From contig JBCDIM010000021.1 in assembly GCA_038749105.1 (NCBI GenBank), positions 1-56,102 of the forward strand: a stretch of DNA of 56,102 nucleotides. The letters are read 5' to 3'. This document shows positions 16,062 through 25,559 of the stretch, one piece after another. Each line of letters starts with the position of its first letter. The first letter of the stretch is position 1. The notes under the pieces were generated by a model. It saw only the letters and a program-made list of their open reading frames with translations. It searched no databases and had not been told where the DNA came from. The DNA comes from JBCCOW01 sp038749105 (GTDB taxonomy: Bacteria; Planctomycetota; Phycisphaerae; Phycisphaerales; Phycisphaeraceae). A program made the translations under genes and the position numbers.

Positions 16062-17774
16062 ATGGCCGACCCCGCCCTCACTCAACGCCCGCAAAAGCTC
16101 AAGGATTCTTCGGACTCCCACCCCCCGCACTCCAAGTCCTTCCTCCACCACGCCACCACCGTCGCCGCCCTCACCCTCGCGTCCCGCCTCACCGGCCTCG
16201 CCCGCGACGCCGTCCTCGCCGCCGCCTTCGGGCTCGGGCTCGTCGCCGACGCCTTCTTCCTCGGCTTCCTCGTCCCGAACCTCTTCCGCCGGCTCTTCGG
16301 CGAGGGCGCCCTCACCGCCGCCTTCATCCCCAACTACACCACCCTCAGGCAGGCCGACCCCGCCGCCGCCGCCCGCTTCGCCAAGCTCTGCGTCGCAGGA
16401 CTCGCCGCCGTCACGGGCATCCTTGTCCTCCTCGGCGAAGCCGCCGTGTTCCTGCTCATGCAACACGACGGCTGGTCCACCAAGGGCCAACTCGCTTTGT
16501 TTTACACAGCGCTGATGCTCCCGTACCTGCCTCTGGTATGTGGCGTCGCCTTCCTCGCCGCCGTCCTCCAGGTCCACGGCCGCTTCGGCCCCGGTGCCGC
16601 CGCCCCTGTCCTGCTCAACCTCGCCATGGTCGCCGCCGCCGCCCTCGGCATCGCCACCCACCGCGATCAACCGCACGCCGCCATCCTCATCGCCGTCGCC
16701 GTCGTCCTCGCCGGCCTCGGCCAACTCGCCTGGCTCTTCCTCGCCGCCCGCAAGCACCTCACCGCCGGTGGCCCCGGCTTCGCCGACACCCAAGCCCCCC
16801 TCAAGAAAACCGCCCTCATGCTCGGGCCCATGCTCCTCGGCCTTGCCGTCTTCCAGCTCAACGCCCTCTTCGACGCCCTCCTTGCCTTCTTCCTCGCCCC
16901 GCCCTCACCCGACCAAACCACAACCACCCTCGTCGGTTACACCTTCGAAGCCCCCGTTCAGACCGGTGCCGTCGCCGCCCTCCAATGGGCCCAACGCCTC
17001 TACCAATTCCCCCTCGGCGTCTTCGGCATCGCCCTCGCCACCGCCATCTTCCCCGCCCTCGCCACCGCAGCGGCAAAGACCTCCGATCGCACATCGACCA
17101 TCGCAGATCGCACATTTCTTACCACCCTCCACCAGGGCCTCCGCCTCACCGCCTTTATCGCCGTCCCCGCCTCCGTCGGCCTCCTGCTCGTCCGTGAACC
17201 CCTCACCGCCGTCATCTATCAACGCGGCCAGTTCACCGACGCCGACACCGCCCGCGTCGCCGCCATCGTCGCCGGCTACGCCCTCGCCGTCTGGGCCTAC
17301 GCCTTCATGCACCTGCTCACTCGCGCCTTCTACGCCCTGCACGACGCCAAGACCCCGCTCCGCGTCTCTCTCGCTGCCGTCGCCCTCAATCTCGTGCTCA
17401 ACCTCACCCTCATCTGGCCCCTCGGTACCCCCGGCCTCGCCCTCTCCACCGCCATCGCCGCCGTCTTTCAATCCCTTATCCTTACATACCTTCTGAAACG
17501 TAAACTCGGCCAACCTGTCGTCTCCAAAGACGTTCTCCAGTCCTTCGCTCAGACTTTCGCCGCCTCCGCCTCGATGGCTGTCGCCGTCTACGCCCTGGTC
17601 GTTGTCTTCGACGTCAATGGCCTTGCCACTAGCCTCCTCACCCTGCTCACCGCCACAGCCGCCGGCATCCTCATCTACGCCGTGCTCGCCAAGAGCCTCC
17701 GCATGCCTGAGCTCACTTGGCTCCTCAAGCGCCACCTGCCAACGCCCGACGCCGAACACGCCGAGGCCGATTAA
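16062..17774 (+). CDS. murJ: Lipid II flippase MurJ
   Basis: MurJ moves the lipid-linked peptidoglycan precursor lipid II across the inner membrane. The 570-residue protein has about 14 hydrophobic segments of the MOP superfamily. Family marks include ASRLTGLARDAVLAAAFG, VADAFFLGFLVPNLFRRLFGEGALTAAFIP, the LYQFPLGVFGIALATAIFPALA segment, VRGQFTDADTAR-type text (YQRGQFTDADTARVA) and HLLTRAFYALHDAKTPLRVS. The N-terminal 28 residues are polar and longer than usual. The RNase HII-like gene begins 2 bp after its stop, so the two are co-transcribed. Confidence 0.95.
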   Translation: MADPALTQRPQKLKDSSDSHPPHSKSFLHHATTVAALTLASRLTGLARDAVLAAAFGLGLVADAFFLGFLVPNLFRRLFGEGALTAAFIPNYTTLRQADPAAAARFAKLCVAGLAAVTGILVLLGEAAVFLLMQHDGWSTKGQLALFYTALMLPYLPLVCGVAFLAAVLQVHGRFGPGAAAPVLLNLAMVAAAALGIATHRDQPHAAILIAVAVVLAGLGQLAWLFLAARKHLTAGGPGFADTQAPLKKTALMLGPMLLGLAVFQLNALFDALLAFFLAPPSPDQTTTTLVGYTFEAPVQTGAVAALQWAQRLYQFPLGVFGIALATAIFPALATAAAKTSDRTSTIADRTFLTTLHQGLRLTAFIAVPASVGLLLVREPLTAVIYQRGQFTDADTARVAAIVAGYALAVWAYAFMHLLTRAFYALHDAKTPLRVSLAAVALNLVLNLTLIWPLGTPGLALSTAIAAVFQSLILTYLLKRKLGQPVVSKDVLQSFAQTFAASASMAVAVYALVVVFDVNGLATSLLTLLTATAAGILIYAVLAKSLRMPELTWLLKRHLPTPDAEHAEAD

Positions 17775-17776
17775 TC

Positions 17777-18760
17777 ATGCTTGTTTACGCCGGCATAGAC
17801 GAGGCGGGATACGGACCCTTCTATGGCCCCCTCACGGTCGCCCGCTCTACTTTCACGATCCCCAACCTGCCCTCACCCACCGCCGAGAACCCCTCTGCGG
17901 GCCTTCCCAACCTCTGGTCGCGCCTCTATGCCGCCGTCTGTCAGAAACCCAAAGACGCTAAGCACCGCATCCCTGTTGCGGACTCCAAAACGCTCAAGAC
18001 CAAAGCTGCAGGACTCACTCATCTAGAGCGTACGGCTTATAGCTTCCTTGCACAAAACACAGTTTTTCCTAAAACCGCTGATAGCTTTATTGAGGCAGTC
18101 CAGACCCAAGCCTCGCTCGACCTGCCCTGGTACGCAGCGCTCGCCGATACACCCGCCCCGACGACCCGGACCCTGGACGAATACACGCTAGACGCCGGTC
18201 TGCTCCGCCGAACCATGGAACGCATCGGCATCCAGTGCCCCGAACTGCGCGTCGCGGTCATCAACGAGCAACGCCTCAACACGCTGATCGATCAATACCA
18301 CTCCAAAGCCGCCGCCAGCTTCACCGCCGTCGCCCAACACATCCACGCGGTCCTCCAGCAGTTCGGTCAGCACCACCCCGTCATCGCCCTCGATCGCCAG
18401 TCTGGCCGAACCCGCTACCGCGAGCCGCTGCACCTCGCGTTCCCCGACGCCCACATCGACATCCTCGAAGAAACCCCGAAACGCTCCGCCTACCACCTCG
18501 ACACCGACCTCGGCAGTGCCACTCTTCTGGTCCAGACCGAGGCCGAGTCCGCCCACGTCCCGGTCGCCCTCGCGTCGATCTTCGCCAAGCTCACCCGCGA
18601 ATACGCGATGCTCGCCTTCAACCAGTACTTCACGTCCCGTATCCCGGCCCTCAAACCGACCGCCGGCTACGGCTCCGACGCCAACCGCTTCCGCGACGAT
18701 CTCGCCCCCCACCTCCCCAGCCTCAACCTCACCCCCGCCGACCTCCGCCGCAAGGCTTGA
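17777..18760 (+). CDS. Divergent RNase HII-like protein
   Basis: RNase HII removes ribonucleotides and RNA from RNA/DNA hybrids. The N-terminus AGIDEAGYGPFYGPLTVA matches the HII signature with Asp8 and Glu9. A DSK motif (VADSKTLK), an Asp in IALDRQSG (about 204) and VALASIFAKLTREYAM (about 259-274) match later HII blocks. At the position of the fourth acidic ligand a Glu (in TEAESAH) replaces the usual Asp. At 327 residues it is much longer than the usual 200, with an extra middle region (about 75-185). Codons in 17940-18120 are richer in A/T than the neighbours. It could be an active HII/HIII variant or a specialised paralogue. ATG at 17777 follows the murJ stop by 2 bp. Confidence 0.78.
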   Translation: MLVYAGIDEAGYGPFYGPLTVARSTFTIPNLPSPTAENPSAGLPNLWSRLYAAVCQKPKDAKHRIPVADSKTLKTKAAGLTHLERTAYSFLAQNTVFPKTADSFIEAVQTQASLDLPWYAALADTPAPTTRTLDEYTLDAGLLRRTMERIGIQCPELRVAVINEQRLNTLIDQYHSKAAASFTAVAQHIHAVLQQFGQHHPVIALDRQSGRTRYREPLHLAFPDAHIDILEETPKRSAYHLDTDLGSATLLVQTEAESAHVPVALASIFAKLTREYAMLAFNQYFTSRIPALKPTAGYGSDANRFRDDLAPHLPSLNLTPADLRRKA

Positions 18761-18805
18761 CTGACCCCCATGGTCATCTAAACTGCTCGGCTCGACCCAG
18801 CGAAC

Positions 18806-18878
<73 letters not shown>

Positions 18879-18907
18879 TTGCATCTCTCAACCGCCGACC
18901 GCACGCC

Positions 18908-20080
18908 TCAATCCGTCGGCAGCCACACCCACAACGCCGGCCGACCCACGTTGCAGTGCACCGCTCGCCCGAGCAAACCCAGCCCCGCGACCCCGAGATA
19001 GATCGCCGACCGGGCTGCGTCGTAAGCTGCGCCCGTGGTGGTTCGTGTGGAAGCCGACTCCCGCGACGCCCGGTCCGGGATCGGGTGGAAGATCGCTTCG
19101 ATCACGCCCCGCCGCTTCGCTTCGCCATCGCGCCGCAGGTCCAGTTCGACCTCGGCGCTTAACCCCTCGCCGGCATCATCCCACTCACGGTCCAGCTGGA
19201 GCACCGCCCGCCGCGACAGCGTCGGCAGGGTCAGCAACCCCAGGAAGCTCCAGAGCGTGAACCCCATCGCCAACTCCAGCACGCCAGCCGCCGACGCCAA
19301 GCGTTCCCCCCCCACCCACAGCGCAACCCCCGCAACCCCCACCACTGTGAACAGCATCGCCACCAACTGTCCGCGTCGCCACAGCCCGCTGCTCACCGCC
19401 GCCGCCCGCCGAGCCATCAGCCGTTCCAGGCCCGCGTCGTCCACCTTGCCGATCATCCCCGCGGGCATCACCGCCTTGCGGGCTCCGACCACCCAGCCCA
19501 CGATCCCACCGGTGAACCCACCGTCTTCGCTGGCGACCCAGCGCGTCGCTAATCCCCGACCAGGGGCCGGCCCCTCCACCGCCCGCAGCCGCGCCACCAC
19601 GCCCGCCCACCACGGCCGAACGATCAACATCACGACGCACCCCGCCGCCACCCCGCCCACCACACCCCACACGCCGAGCCAGCCCGCCATTCCCAGCACG
19701 AGCAGGCCGCTCAGCCACAGCAACAGGCCGTACGCCACGACGCCCCGGGTCAGCCGCTTGGCAAACCCGCCCGCACCCCCCGCCACCTGCTCATCGCGCC
19801 CGTACCGCCGCGGCAGCACCCAGCCGCCCAGCACGTCCAACGGCAGCATGACGGTGCTATACACCAGCACCACGATCCCCCACGCCAACGCATGCCCGCC
19901 GAAACCCGCCTCGCCCACCCCCGGCACCCAACCCGACACGCCAAACACCAGCCCCGCGACACACAGCACCACCCACAGCCCCACGCCGCTCATCCCCAGC
20001 ACCAGCCGAGCCCTCGCATAGCCCTCCGTCTCTCGCGGTTGATCCAACGCCCAGCCGGTCTGTGTCACGCTTGTGGTCAT
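18908..20080 (-). CDS. Multi-pass membrane protein resembling an inactive M48-type peptidase
   Basis: This 390-residue protein has hydrophobic segments at about residues 30-55, 65-90, 120-170 and 250-300. Its middle part (about 195-245) runs FTGGIVGWVVGARKAVMPAGMIGKVDDAGLERLMARRAAA, which parallels the M48 layout of N-A-F-x-x-G, then I/V-x-x-x-G-L/M-I-x-x-L/V-D/S-x-x-E/G-L, then the HExxH helix. Where HExxH would be expected, the sequence reads RRAAA, so zinc binding looks impossible. The similarity is a visual impression and needs a profile search. ATG at 20080 was chosen; upstream codons are Gly/Val/Arg-rich and unlikely to be coding. It is divergent from the SpoU gene. Confidence 0.6.
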   Translation of the reverse strand: MTTSVTQTGWALDQPRETEGYARARLVLGMSGVGLWVVLCVAGLVFGVSGWVPGVGEAGFGGHALAWGIVVLVYSTVMLPLDVLGGWVLPRRYGRDEQVAGGAGGFAKRLTRGVVAYGLLLWLSGLLVLGMAGWLGVWGVVGGVAAGCVVMLIVRPWWAGVVARLRAVEGPAPGRGLATRWVASEDGGFTGGIVGWVVGARKAVMPAGMIGKVDDAGLERLMARRAAAVSSGLWRRGQLVAMLFTVVGVAGVALWVGGERLASAAGVLELAMGFTLWSFLGLLTLPTLSRRAVLQLDREWDDAGEGLSAEVELDLRRDGEAKRRGVIEAIFHPIPDRASRESASTRTTTGAAYDAARSAIYLGVAGLGLLGRAVHCNVGRPALWVWLPTD

Positions 20081-20160
20081 GGTCGATCGTAGACCCCCCA
20101 CCCGCCCCACTCGCCCCACCCCCCGCACCCCCGCGGGATCGATGCGAGAATCTCCAACCG

Positions 20161-20961
20161 ATGTCCGGCCCGACCCCCACGCCCATCACCGATCCCGCCG
20201 ACCCGGCGCTCGAGCTGTTCACCCACCTGCGGGACCGCGACCTGCGTCGCACCACCGACCTGTTCCTGGCCGAGGGTCGGCTGGTGGTCGAACGCCTCCT
20301 CGACAGCGGCCTGACCGTCCACAGCCTCATCGTGACGCAGGGCAAGTCGGACGACCTGGTCGCCCGGGTCCCCGCCGACGTCCCGGTCTACGCCGCCCCC
20401 GAAGCCCTGCTCGAGCAGGCGGTCGGCTTCCACCTCCACTCGGGGCTCATCGCTGCGGCCCACACCCCGTCCAACCCCAGGCTTGCCGACTGCACAACCG
20501 CCGACGCGGCCCCAATCCTGGCCCTCCCCGAGATCACCAACCCCGACAACCTCGGCCTGCTCGCCCGCATCGCCGCGGGGCTCGGCGTGGGGGCGCTGCT
20601 GCTCGGCCCCGCCTGCCACGACCCCTGGTACCGCCGGGCGGTCCGCGTCTCGATGGGCGCGATGTTCCGCCTGCCCGTCCGCCGCAGCCCCGACCTCGCC
20701 GATGACCTCGATCAGCTCCGGGCCACCCACGGCTACACCCTGGTCGCCGCCGACTGCGAACCCGACGCCACCCCGCTCCGCGACCACACCCCACCCAGCA
20801 CACCCCTTGCCCTGATGCTCGGCAACGAGTTCGCCGGCATCCCCCAACCCCTCGCCGACCGCTGCGACCACCGCCTCCGCATCCCCATGCACCGCGACAT
20901 CGACTCGCTCAACGTCGCCGTCGCCGCCGGCATCTTCCTCCACCACCTCCTGCCCGCCTGA
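20161..20961 (+). CDS. TrmH/SpoU-family RNA 2'-O-methyltransferase
   Basis: SPOUT-class enzymes methylate the ribose 2'-O of rRNA or tRNA using S-adenosylmethionine. The 266-residue protein has an N-terminal substrate-binding-like domain (FLAEGRLVVERLLDSGLTVHSLIVTQ) and a knotted catalytic domain with the three SpoU motifs: motif 1 EITNPDNLGLLAR (about 125-137), motif 2 ALMLGNEFAGIP (about 218-229) and motif 3 RIPMHRDIDSLNVAVAAGIFLH (about 241-262). The usual conserved Arg in motif 1 is displaced to the end of NPDNLGLLAR, as in the family. ATG at 20161. The target RNA is unknown. Confidence 0.92.
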   Translation: MSGPTPTPITDPADPALELFTHLRDRDLRRTTDLFLAEGRLVVERLLDSGLTVHSLIVTQGKSDDLVARVPADVPVYAAPEALLEQAVGFHLHSGLIAAAHTPSNPRLADCTTADAAPILALPEITNPDNLGLLARIAAGLGVGALLLGPACHDPWYRRAVRVSMGAMFRLPVRRSPDLADDLDQLRATHGYTLVAADCEPDATPLRDHTPPSTPLALMLGNEFAGIPQPLADRCDHRLRIPMHRDIDSLNVAVAAGIFLHHLLPA

Positions 20962-21036
20962 AACCTCAGCCTCCCCAAACTGCAATCCTGCTCCGCGCCG
21001 CACGTTCTCCCCAGCAAAACCCGCCCTAATCCCCCT

Positions 21037-22017
21037 ATGAGCGGGCTCGGATTCCGGCCGATAGACCCTACAATGCACGTGCCGATGCCCGGTTCAACCC
21101 TCGCCAGCACCCCACCGACGCCCCTCGCCCCCGCCGGCCCCACCGGCTGGTGGACCGACGCCCTGGCCTCGCCCGCCTCGGTCCGCTGGGGCGTCTTCTT
21201 GGCGATGGCGGCCGTCACCGCGTTCTGGCTGCTCTGGACCCTCAGCCGGTCGGCCAAACGCGCCGGGCCCGACGGTCGGCCCGTCCGCATCACCCTCCGT
21301 GAGCGCCTCCGCTGGCTCCAAGGCGACAACGGCACCGCCACCATCGAGACCGTCATGGTCCTGCCCGTGCTCACGGCCGTGGTCCTCCTGATCATCCAGC
21401 TGATGCTCCTGATGGTCGGCAACCTCTTCGTCCACTACGCCGCTCATGCCGCCACGCGTGCCGCGATCGTTCAGGTCCCCCGCGACCTGACCGCCACCGG
21501 CGGGTCCGAAGCCAATGCCATCCTCCCGGCCTACGGGGCGGCCAAGTTCGATGCCATCCACGCCGCCGCCGCCCTCGCCCTGGTCCCGGTCTCCGGCAAG
21601 GACGGCGGCACCTCCGCCGAAGCCACCGCGTTCGTCGACGGGCTCTACGACTACTACGAACAGGCCGAGGTCGAGCCGCCCGTCTGGCTCGACACCCTCG
21701 CGGGTCAACGCCTCGACTACGCCCGCCGCCACACCGTCTGCCACCTGCTGTTCGCCACGAACCCGCAGCAGTCCGTCTTCGAACGCGTCGGTCCCGCCCT
21801 CGGCCACACCTACGCGCCCTACCACGCCATCGGCGTCGAGGTCGAGCACCGCCTCAACATCACCATCCCGTACATGGGCGTGTTCTTCGCCGACGGCACG
21901 CACAACACCGACACCGGCGACACGCCCTACACCGACGTCTCGGCCCGCTCCGTCATGCCCAACCAGGGCCTGCCCACCGAGCTGCCGCCCGCCCCCTCCA
22001 TCCCCCGCCGGCTCTAG
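21037..22017 (+). CDS. TadE-like pseudopilin-family protein (first of three)
   Basis: TadE/TadF proteins are minor pseudopilins of Tad (Flp) secretion systems. The 326-residue protein has an unusual long N-terminus with its own hydrophobic segment (about 50-67, WGVFLAMAAVTAFWLLWTL). The diagnostic TadE block follows at about 100-135: GDNGTATIETVMVLPVLTAVVLLIIQLMLLMVG, with a Gly-x-x-x-x-x-Glu arrangement as in class III signal peptides. The rest is extracytoplasmic, with HYAAHAATRAAIVQV typical of TadE. ATG at 21073 is an alternative start. It is the first gene of a three-gene Tad-like group. Confidence 0.78.
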   Translation: MSGLGFRPIDPTMHVPMPGSTLASTPPTPLAPAGPTGWWTDALASPASVRWGVFLAMAAVTAFWLLWTLSRSAKRAGPDGRPVRITLRERLRWLQGDNGTATIETVMVLPVLTAVVLLIIQLMLLMVGNLFVHYAAHAATRAAIVQVPRDLTATGGSEANAILPAYGAAKFDAIHAAAALALVPVSGKDGGTSAEATAFVDGLYDYYEQAEVEPPVWLDTLAGQRLDYARRHTVCHLLFATNPQQSVFERVGPALGHTYAPYHAIGVEVEHRLNITIPYMGVFFADGTHNTDTGDTPYTDVSARSVMPNQGLPTELPPAPSIPRRL

Positions 22018-22060
22018 CCCCGCCCACTACCTCACCCGACCTCCACCCTTACTCCACACC

Positions 22061-24742
22061 ATGCCGCACCGCTTCACGAATCCCGTGCGACGCCACACCC
22101 CCCGCCGACGCGGCGTCATCCTCGTGCTCACCCTGCTCGGGATCGTCCTGCTCGCGTCCATGGTGTTCTACGTCTTCAACACCGGACGCCACCTCCAGCA
22201 GCGGGTCCAGACCCAGTCCGCCGCCGACGCCGCCGCCTACTCCGCCGCCGCCCAGACCGCCCGGACCATGAACCTGGTCGCCACCAACAACCTCGAGATG
22301 GCCCGCCTCGTCGCCATGATCAACGTGCTCGACGCTTACCCCCTGGCGATCGACATCTCGATCACCGACGCCACCGAGCCCTACATGAACGACGTCACCG
22401 CGCAGTGGCTGGCGATCGTGCACATGCTCGACCGACGCGGCTCGCTGCCCGACGTCGTCGTCCGGGAACTCGAGAACGCCCGCGACCGGATCGGCACGCC
22501 CGAAACCGACGAGGAGGGCACGCTCGACACGTCGCTGCGTGAGCTCGACCGCCTGTTCAAGGCCAACCCCGATCTCGTCACCGATATGACTTTCTACCGC
22601 GGCGCACGCGGCGGGACGGGGGGGCAGGGCCAGATCTGGCGGGCGCTACAGACCCTCGACGCGGTGAGCGAAGCCGCCGTCATCACGCACCCCCTCGCCC
22701 TGCACCGCGCCGCCGCCGAGGCGGGTTACGACACCCTCGGCAGCGGCATGCCCGAGTCCGCCGACTTCTCCCTCAGCACCGACGCCGTCGGCGGCGGGTC
22801 TGGCTTCGACAACAGCACCCAGGGCGACGCCTCATCGACCGCCGCCGAGCCCGACGACGCCGACGCCCGGCACCTCGTCGCCGTCTGGCCCGGCGACCAC
22901 GACGTGCCCGCCTTCCGCGGCGGCTTCCGCGACCTGAACCACCCGGTCCGCAACGGCGTGCTCCCGCCCCGCGACCTCGACTACGACGCCCAGCGCTACC
23001 GCGCCCGCCGCAACATCACCTTCCACGTTGTCACCCAGCCGGGCCTCTCCGCCACCGACGTCGGCCAGTGGCTCGACGGCCGGGAACGCCGTGACGCCCA
23101 ACGCGACGACCGTGAAGCCCGCCAAGAGCTGCAGGAGGAGATCGAGGAGGGCGAGACCGGCGAGACGCTGCCCCCCGAGTTCGCCAGCACCAGCCGCAGC
23201 TGGTCGGCCGGCTCCCGCCTCTCGGAAGAGACCGTCCTCGAGATCCTTGCCAACGTCAGCTTCCGCGCCGAGGGCCGGTTCTTCAATTCCCTGGAATTCA
23301 TTGGCGATCAAGAGACCGACCGCCGCGGGCCCTACGACACCATGCACGGCTGGCGCTGGGTCAACCAGTGGCGCGGCGGCGACTTCCTCGGCAACCCGCC
23401 CGGCTACGCCGACGGCCAACGCGAACCCACCCACTACAGCACCTTCGGCATCCAGGAGTGGATGATCCGCTCGGTCACCCGCACCCCCAACGACCGCCTC
23501 CGCGGCCACCTCCGCGAGATCGCCCGGATCAAGCACCAATACGTCTGGCCCAACAAACGCAACGAGGCCGACCCCGACTCACTCGTCGACGTGGTCATGT
23601 CCGACTGGGAGATCGACATCGAGTCGGACAACGACCGCTCCCGGCACCCCGCGCTGGCCCGCTTCACCGCCGGCGACCGCGACACCGCCCGCACCACCGA
23701 CGACGGGGACGGCAACCAGGTCTCCCTCGACCCGGCGTCCGAGACCGTCTACCAATTCGCCGAGGACAACATCGAGCAGGTCCACCAGACCATGTTCCTG
23801 GTGCTCGACCTCTACCACACCGACCAGAACAGCCCGTTCGACCCCGCCCGGCAGTACCGCGGCTCCGATCAGGACAGCGCCCAGGCTCCCAACTGGTTCA
23901 TCCGTCGGCAGTCTTGGCGGATGTACGTCCGGCCGTGGAGCCCCAACGAACCCCGACGATCCCGTGTGCAACGCTTCCGCGACCCCGCCGAACGCCCCCC
24001 GTTCCGCCGGCTGTTCCGACGCTTCACGCCCCCCGACCCCTACCCGCAGTACGACACGGCATACAGCTACGAGCAGGTCGGCTCGGGCCGATACCTCTTC
24101 CGGGAACAGATCAGCTACCAGACCGACCCGTTCGTCGACCGCGGCCGTTACGCCTTCGGCGCCTTCCCCGAGCTCGGGCACTACACGGTCTACGACGAGG
24201 TCGGCACCGATGCCGACGGCAACGCGATCATCGAACCCGTCCGCGAGTCGCACCGCTACTGGCGTACCCGCTACTTCCTGATGGTCGGGGTCAACGTCGG
24301 GCCCAAGCTCGTGGTCCGCGATCCGTATACCGGGTTTAACCCCAACGACGACGATGCCCCCGCCCCATGGGTCTTTGACCGCTCCGCCAGCTTGGGCGAC
24401 GACATCGAGTTCCGCGAGAACATGACCTTCCTCGCCGCCGCCCAGAAGCCCAACCCTGCCCAGATCGCCGCGTTCCAGTTCGACTCCAGCGACAAGCCCT
24501 ACCCCGCGATGGTCGGGCTGGCCCAGGCCCGCGTCTTCAACAACCACTCCCACGACCTCTGGACCCCGATGTGGACCGCCCAGCTCGAGCCCATCGCCCC
24601 GCAGCTGCTCGACTCCAGCTTCGTCGATGACGAACTCACCGTGTTTGCCGAGCAGACCGGCACCGATGCCGACGCCCTCACCCGATTGGTCGAACACCTC
24701 CGGGCGGTCAGCGCCCTCGGCGAAGAACACCTCCAGCACTGA
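22061..24742 (+). CDS. TadG-like Flp pilus-assembly-associated protein
   Basis: The 893-residue product begins with basic residues and TPRRRGVILVLTLLGIVLLASMVFYVFNTGRHLQQRVQTQSAADAAAYSAA in composition, which is the TadG/PilX-like pattern: a short hydrophobic segment (about 18-38), then the Q-x-x-A-D-A-A-A helix. The large remainder (about 60-893) is Asp/Arg/Tyr-rich and looks extracellular; no von Willebrand A or other known domain was recognised. ATG at 22061 follows the first TadE-like gene by 43 bp. The size is well above usual TadG proteins. It is probably a surface protein exposed through a Tad-like apparatus whose ATPase and platform genes are not in this window. Confidence 0.78.
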   Translation: MPHRFTNPVRRHTPRRRGVILVLTLLGIVLLASMVFYVFNTGRHLQQRVQTQSAADAAAYSAAAQTARTMNLVATNNLEMARLVAMINVLDAYPLAIDISITDATEPYMNDVTAQWLAIVHMLDRRGSLPDVVVRELENARDRIGTPETDEEGTLDTSLRELDRLFKANPDLVTDMTFYRGARGGTGGQGQIWRALQTLDAVSEAAVITHPLALHRAAAEAGYDTLGSGMPESADFSLSTDAVGGGSGFDNSTQGDASSTAAEPDDADARHLVAVWPGDHDVPAFRGGFRDLNHPVRNGVLPPRDLDYDAQRYRARRNITFHVVTQPGLSATDVGQWLDGRERRDAQRDDREARQELQEEIEEGETGETLPPEFASTSRSWSAGSRLSEETVLEILANVSFRAEGRFFNSLEFIGDQETDRRGPYDTMHGWRWVNQWRGGDFLGNPPGYADGQREPTHYSTFGIQEWMIRSVTRTPNDRLRGHLREIARIKHQYVWPNKRNEADPDSLVDVVMSDWEIDIESDNDRSRHPALARFTAGDRDTARTTDDGDGNQVSLDPASETVYQFAEDNIEQVHQTMFLVLDLYHTDQNSPFDPARQYRGSDQDSAQAPNWFIRRQSWRMYVRPWSPNEPRRSRVQRFRDPAERPPFRRLFRRFTPPDPYPQYDTAYSYEQVGSGRYLFREQISYQTDPFVDRGRYAFGAFPELGHYTVYDEVGTDADGNAIIEPVRESHRYWRTRYFLMVGVNVGPKLVVRDPYTGFNPNDDDAPAPWVFDRSASLGDDIEFRENMTFLAAAQKPNPAQIAAFQFDSSDKPYPAMVGLAQARVFNNHSHDLWTPMWTAQLEPIAPQLLDSSFVDDELTVFAEQTGTDADALTRLVEHLRAVSALGEEHLQH

Positions 24743-24755
24743 CCCCTACCACCCG

Positions 24756-25535
24756 ATGCAGCCCCAATACTCCATCACGTTCGACAAGAAGCCCACGGTG
24801 TCTCACCGTGGGCCCGGTGCCGCCTTCAACACCCTCCGCCCCCGCCGCCGCGGCGTGGCGATGACCGAGACCATCCTCGCCCTGCCGTTGCTGATGGTCA
24901 TCCTCGCACTGATCGCGCTGTTCGGCTTCGCGTTCGAGCGCTACCAGCGCACCGCCATGGCGACCCGTCACGCCGCCTGGACCCAGGTCCTCGCCAACCA
25001 CCCGCTTGGGGACGCTCAGTCGGCGGGCTCGCTCGACCCCGACCTCGACGACGCCTTCTTCGAGACCGACCCCGCCGAGTCGCTGGAGTGGTCCCGGCGT
25101 GCGGTGGTCACCGAGGCCAACGCCCCGCTCCGCGAGTGGGCCGAGGACCTCGACGACGACGCCCGGGACTACGTCAACCGCTTCCTCGACGGGCAGCCCG
25201 AGGGCGTGCGCGTCGGCGTGGCGGTCGAGCACGCCTCCACCGTGCCCCTCTGGGACGACTTCATGGGGCCGCTCCGCCAGACCCACCGGCTGCTCAACGG
25301 CAACTGGCGCTTCGCCGACGGCGTCCACGACACCTCCGACCCCTGGGACAGCTACTACACCGGCCCGTTCCGCCGACCGGGCGAGCCGCTGGCCGAGGCC
25401 TTCTTCCGCGACTTCGACGACACCCTCCAGGACTACGCCGACCGCGACAACGACTTTGCCGACTCCGCCATCGACTTCTACCGCCGAACCCCCGGCTACG
25501 ACGGCCCCTCGGTCATCCATAACGGCAACGAGTAG
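24756..25535 (+). CDS. TadE-like pseudopilin-family protein (third of the group)
   Basis: The 259-residue protein has the TadE block at about 37-62 (GVAMTETILALPLLMVILALIALFGFAFE), with Gly and Glu at the prepilin-cleavage-like positions. The following RYQRTAMATRHAAWTQVL and an acidic ectodomain (many Asp/Glu) match TadE-type ectodomains. ATG at 24756, 13 bp after the TadG-like gene, gives an N-terminus containing KKPTVSHRGP, encoded by a palindromic repeat (24788-24815). An ATG nearer the TadE block (in GVAMTET) would leave the repeat in the 5' leader instead. The gene is convergent with the MFS gene. Confidence 0.8.
   Translation: MQPQYSITFDKKPTVSHRGPGAAFNTLRPRRRGVAMTETILALPLLMVILALIALFGFAFERYQRTAMATRHAAWTQVLANHPLGDAQSAGSLDPDLDDAFFETDPAESLEWSRRAVVTEANAPLREWAEDLDDDARDYVNRFLDGQPEGVRVGVAVEHASTVPLWDDFMGPLRQTHRLLNGNWRFADGVHDTSDPWDSYYTGPFRRPGEPLAEAFFRDFDDTLQDYADRDNDFADSAIDFYRRTPGYDGPSVIHNGNE
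24788..24815. repeat. Palindromic element, GAAGCCCACGG sub-type, at the 5' end of a TadE-like gene
   Basis: All 28 bases are identical to the copy at 3830-3857, 21 kb away and in unrelated surroundings. It has perfect arms GCCCACGG and CCGTGGGC around TGTCTCA. With ATG at 24756 it is read as KPTVSHRGP. Confidence 0.88.
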
Positions 25536-25559
25536 CCCAACGCCCACCCGGCCTCCCGC

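Noticed and set aside
15926..16081. Longer N-terminus for the epimerase, beginning at 16081
   Set aside because: It would read through the palindrome at 16003 and the murJ start region; the AGGAG box and family alignment favour ATG at 15925.
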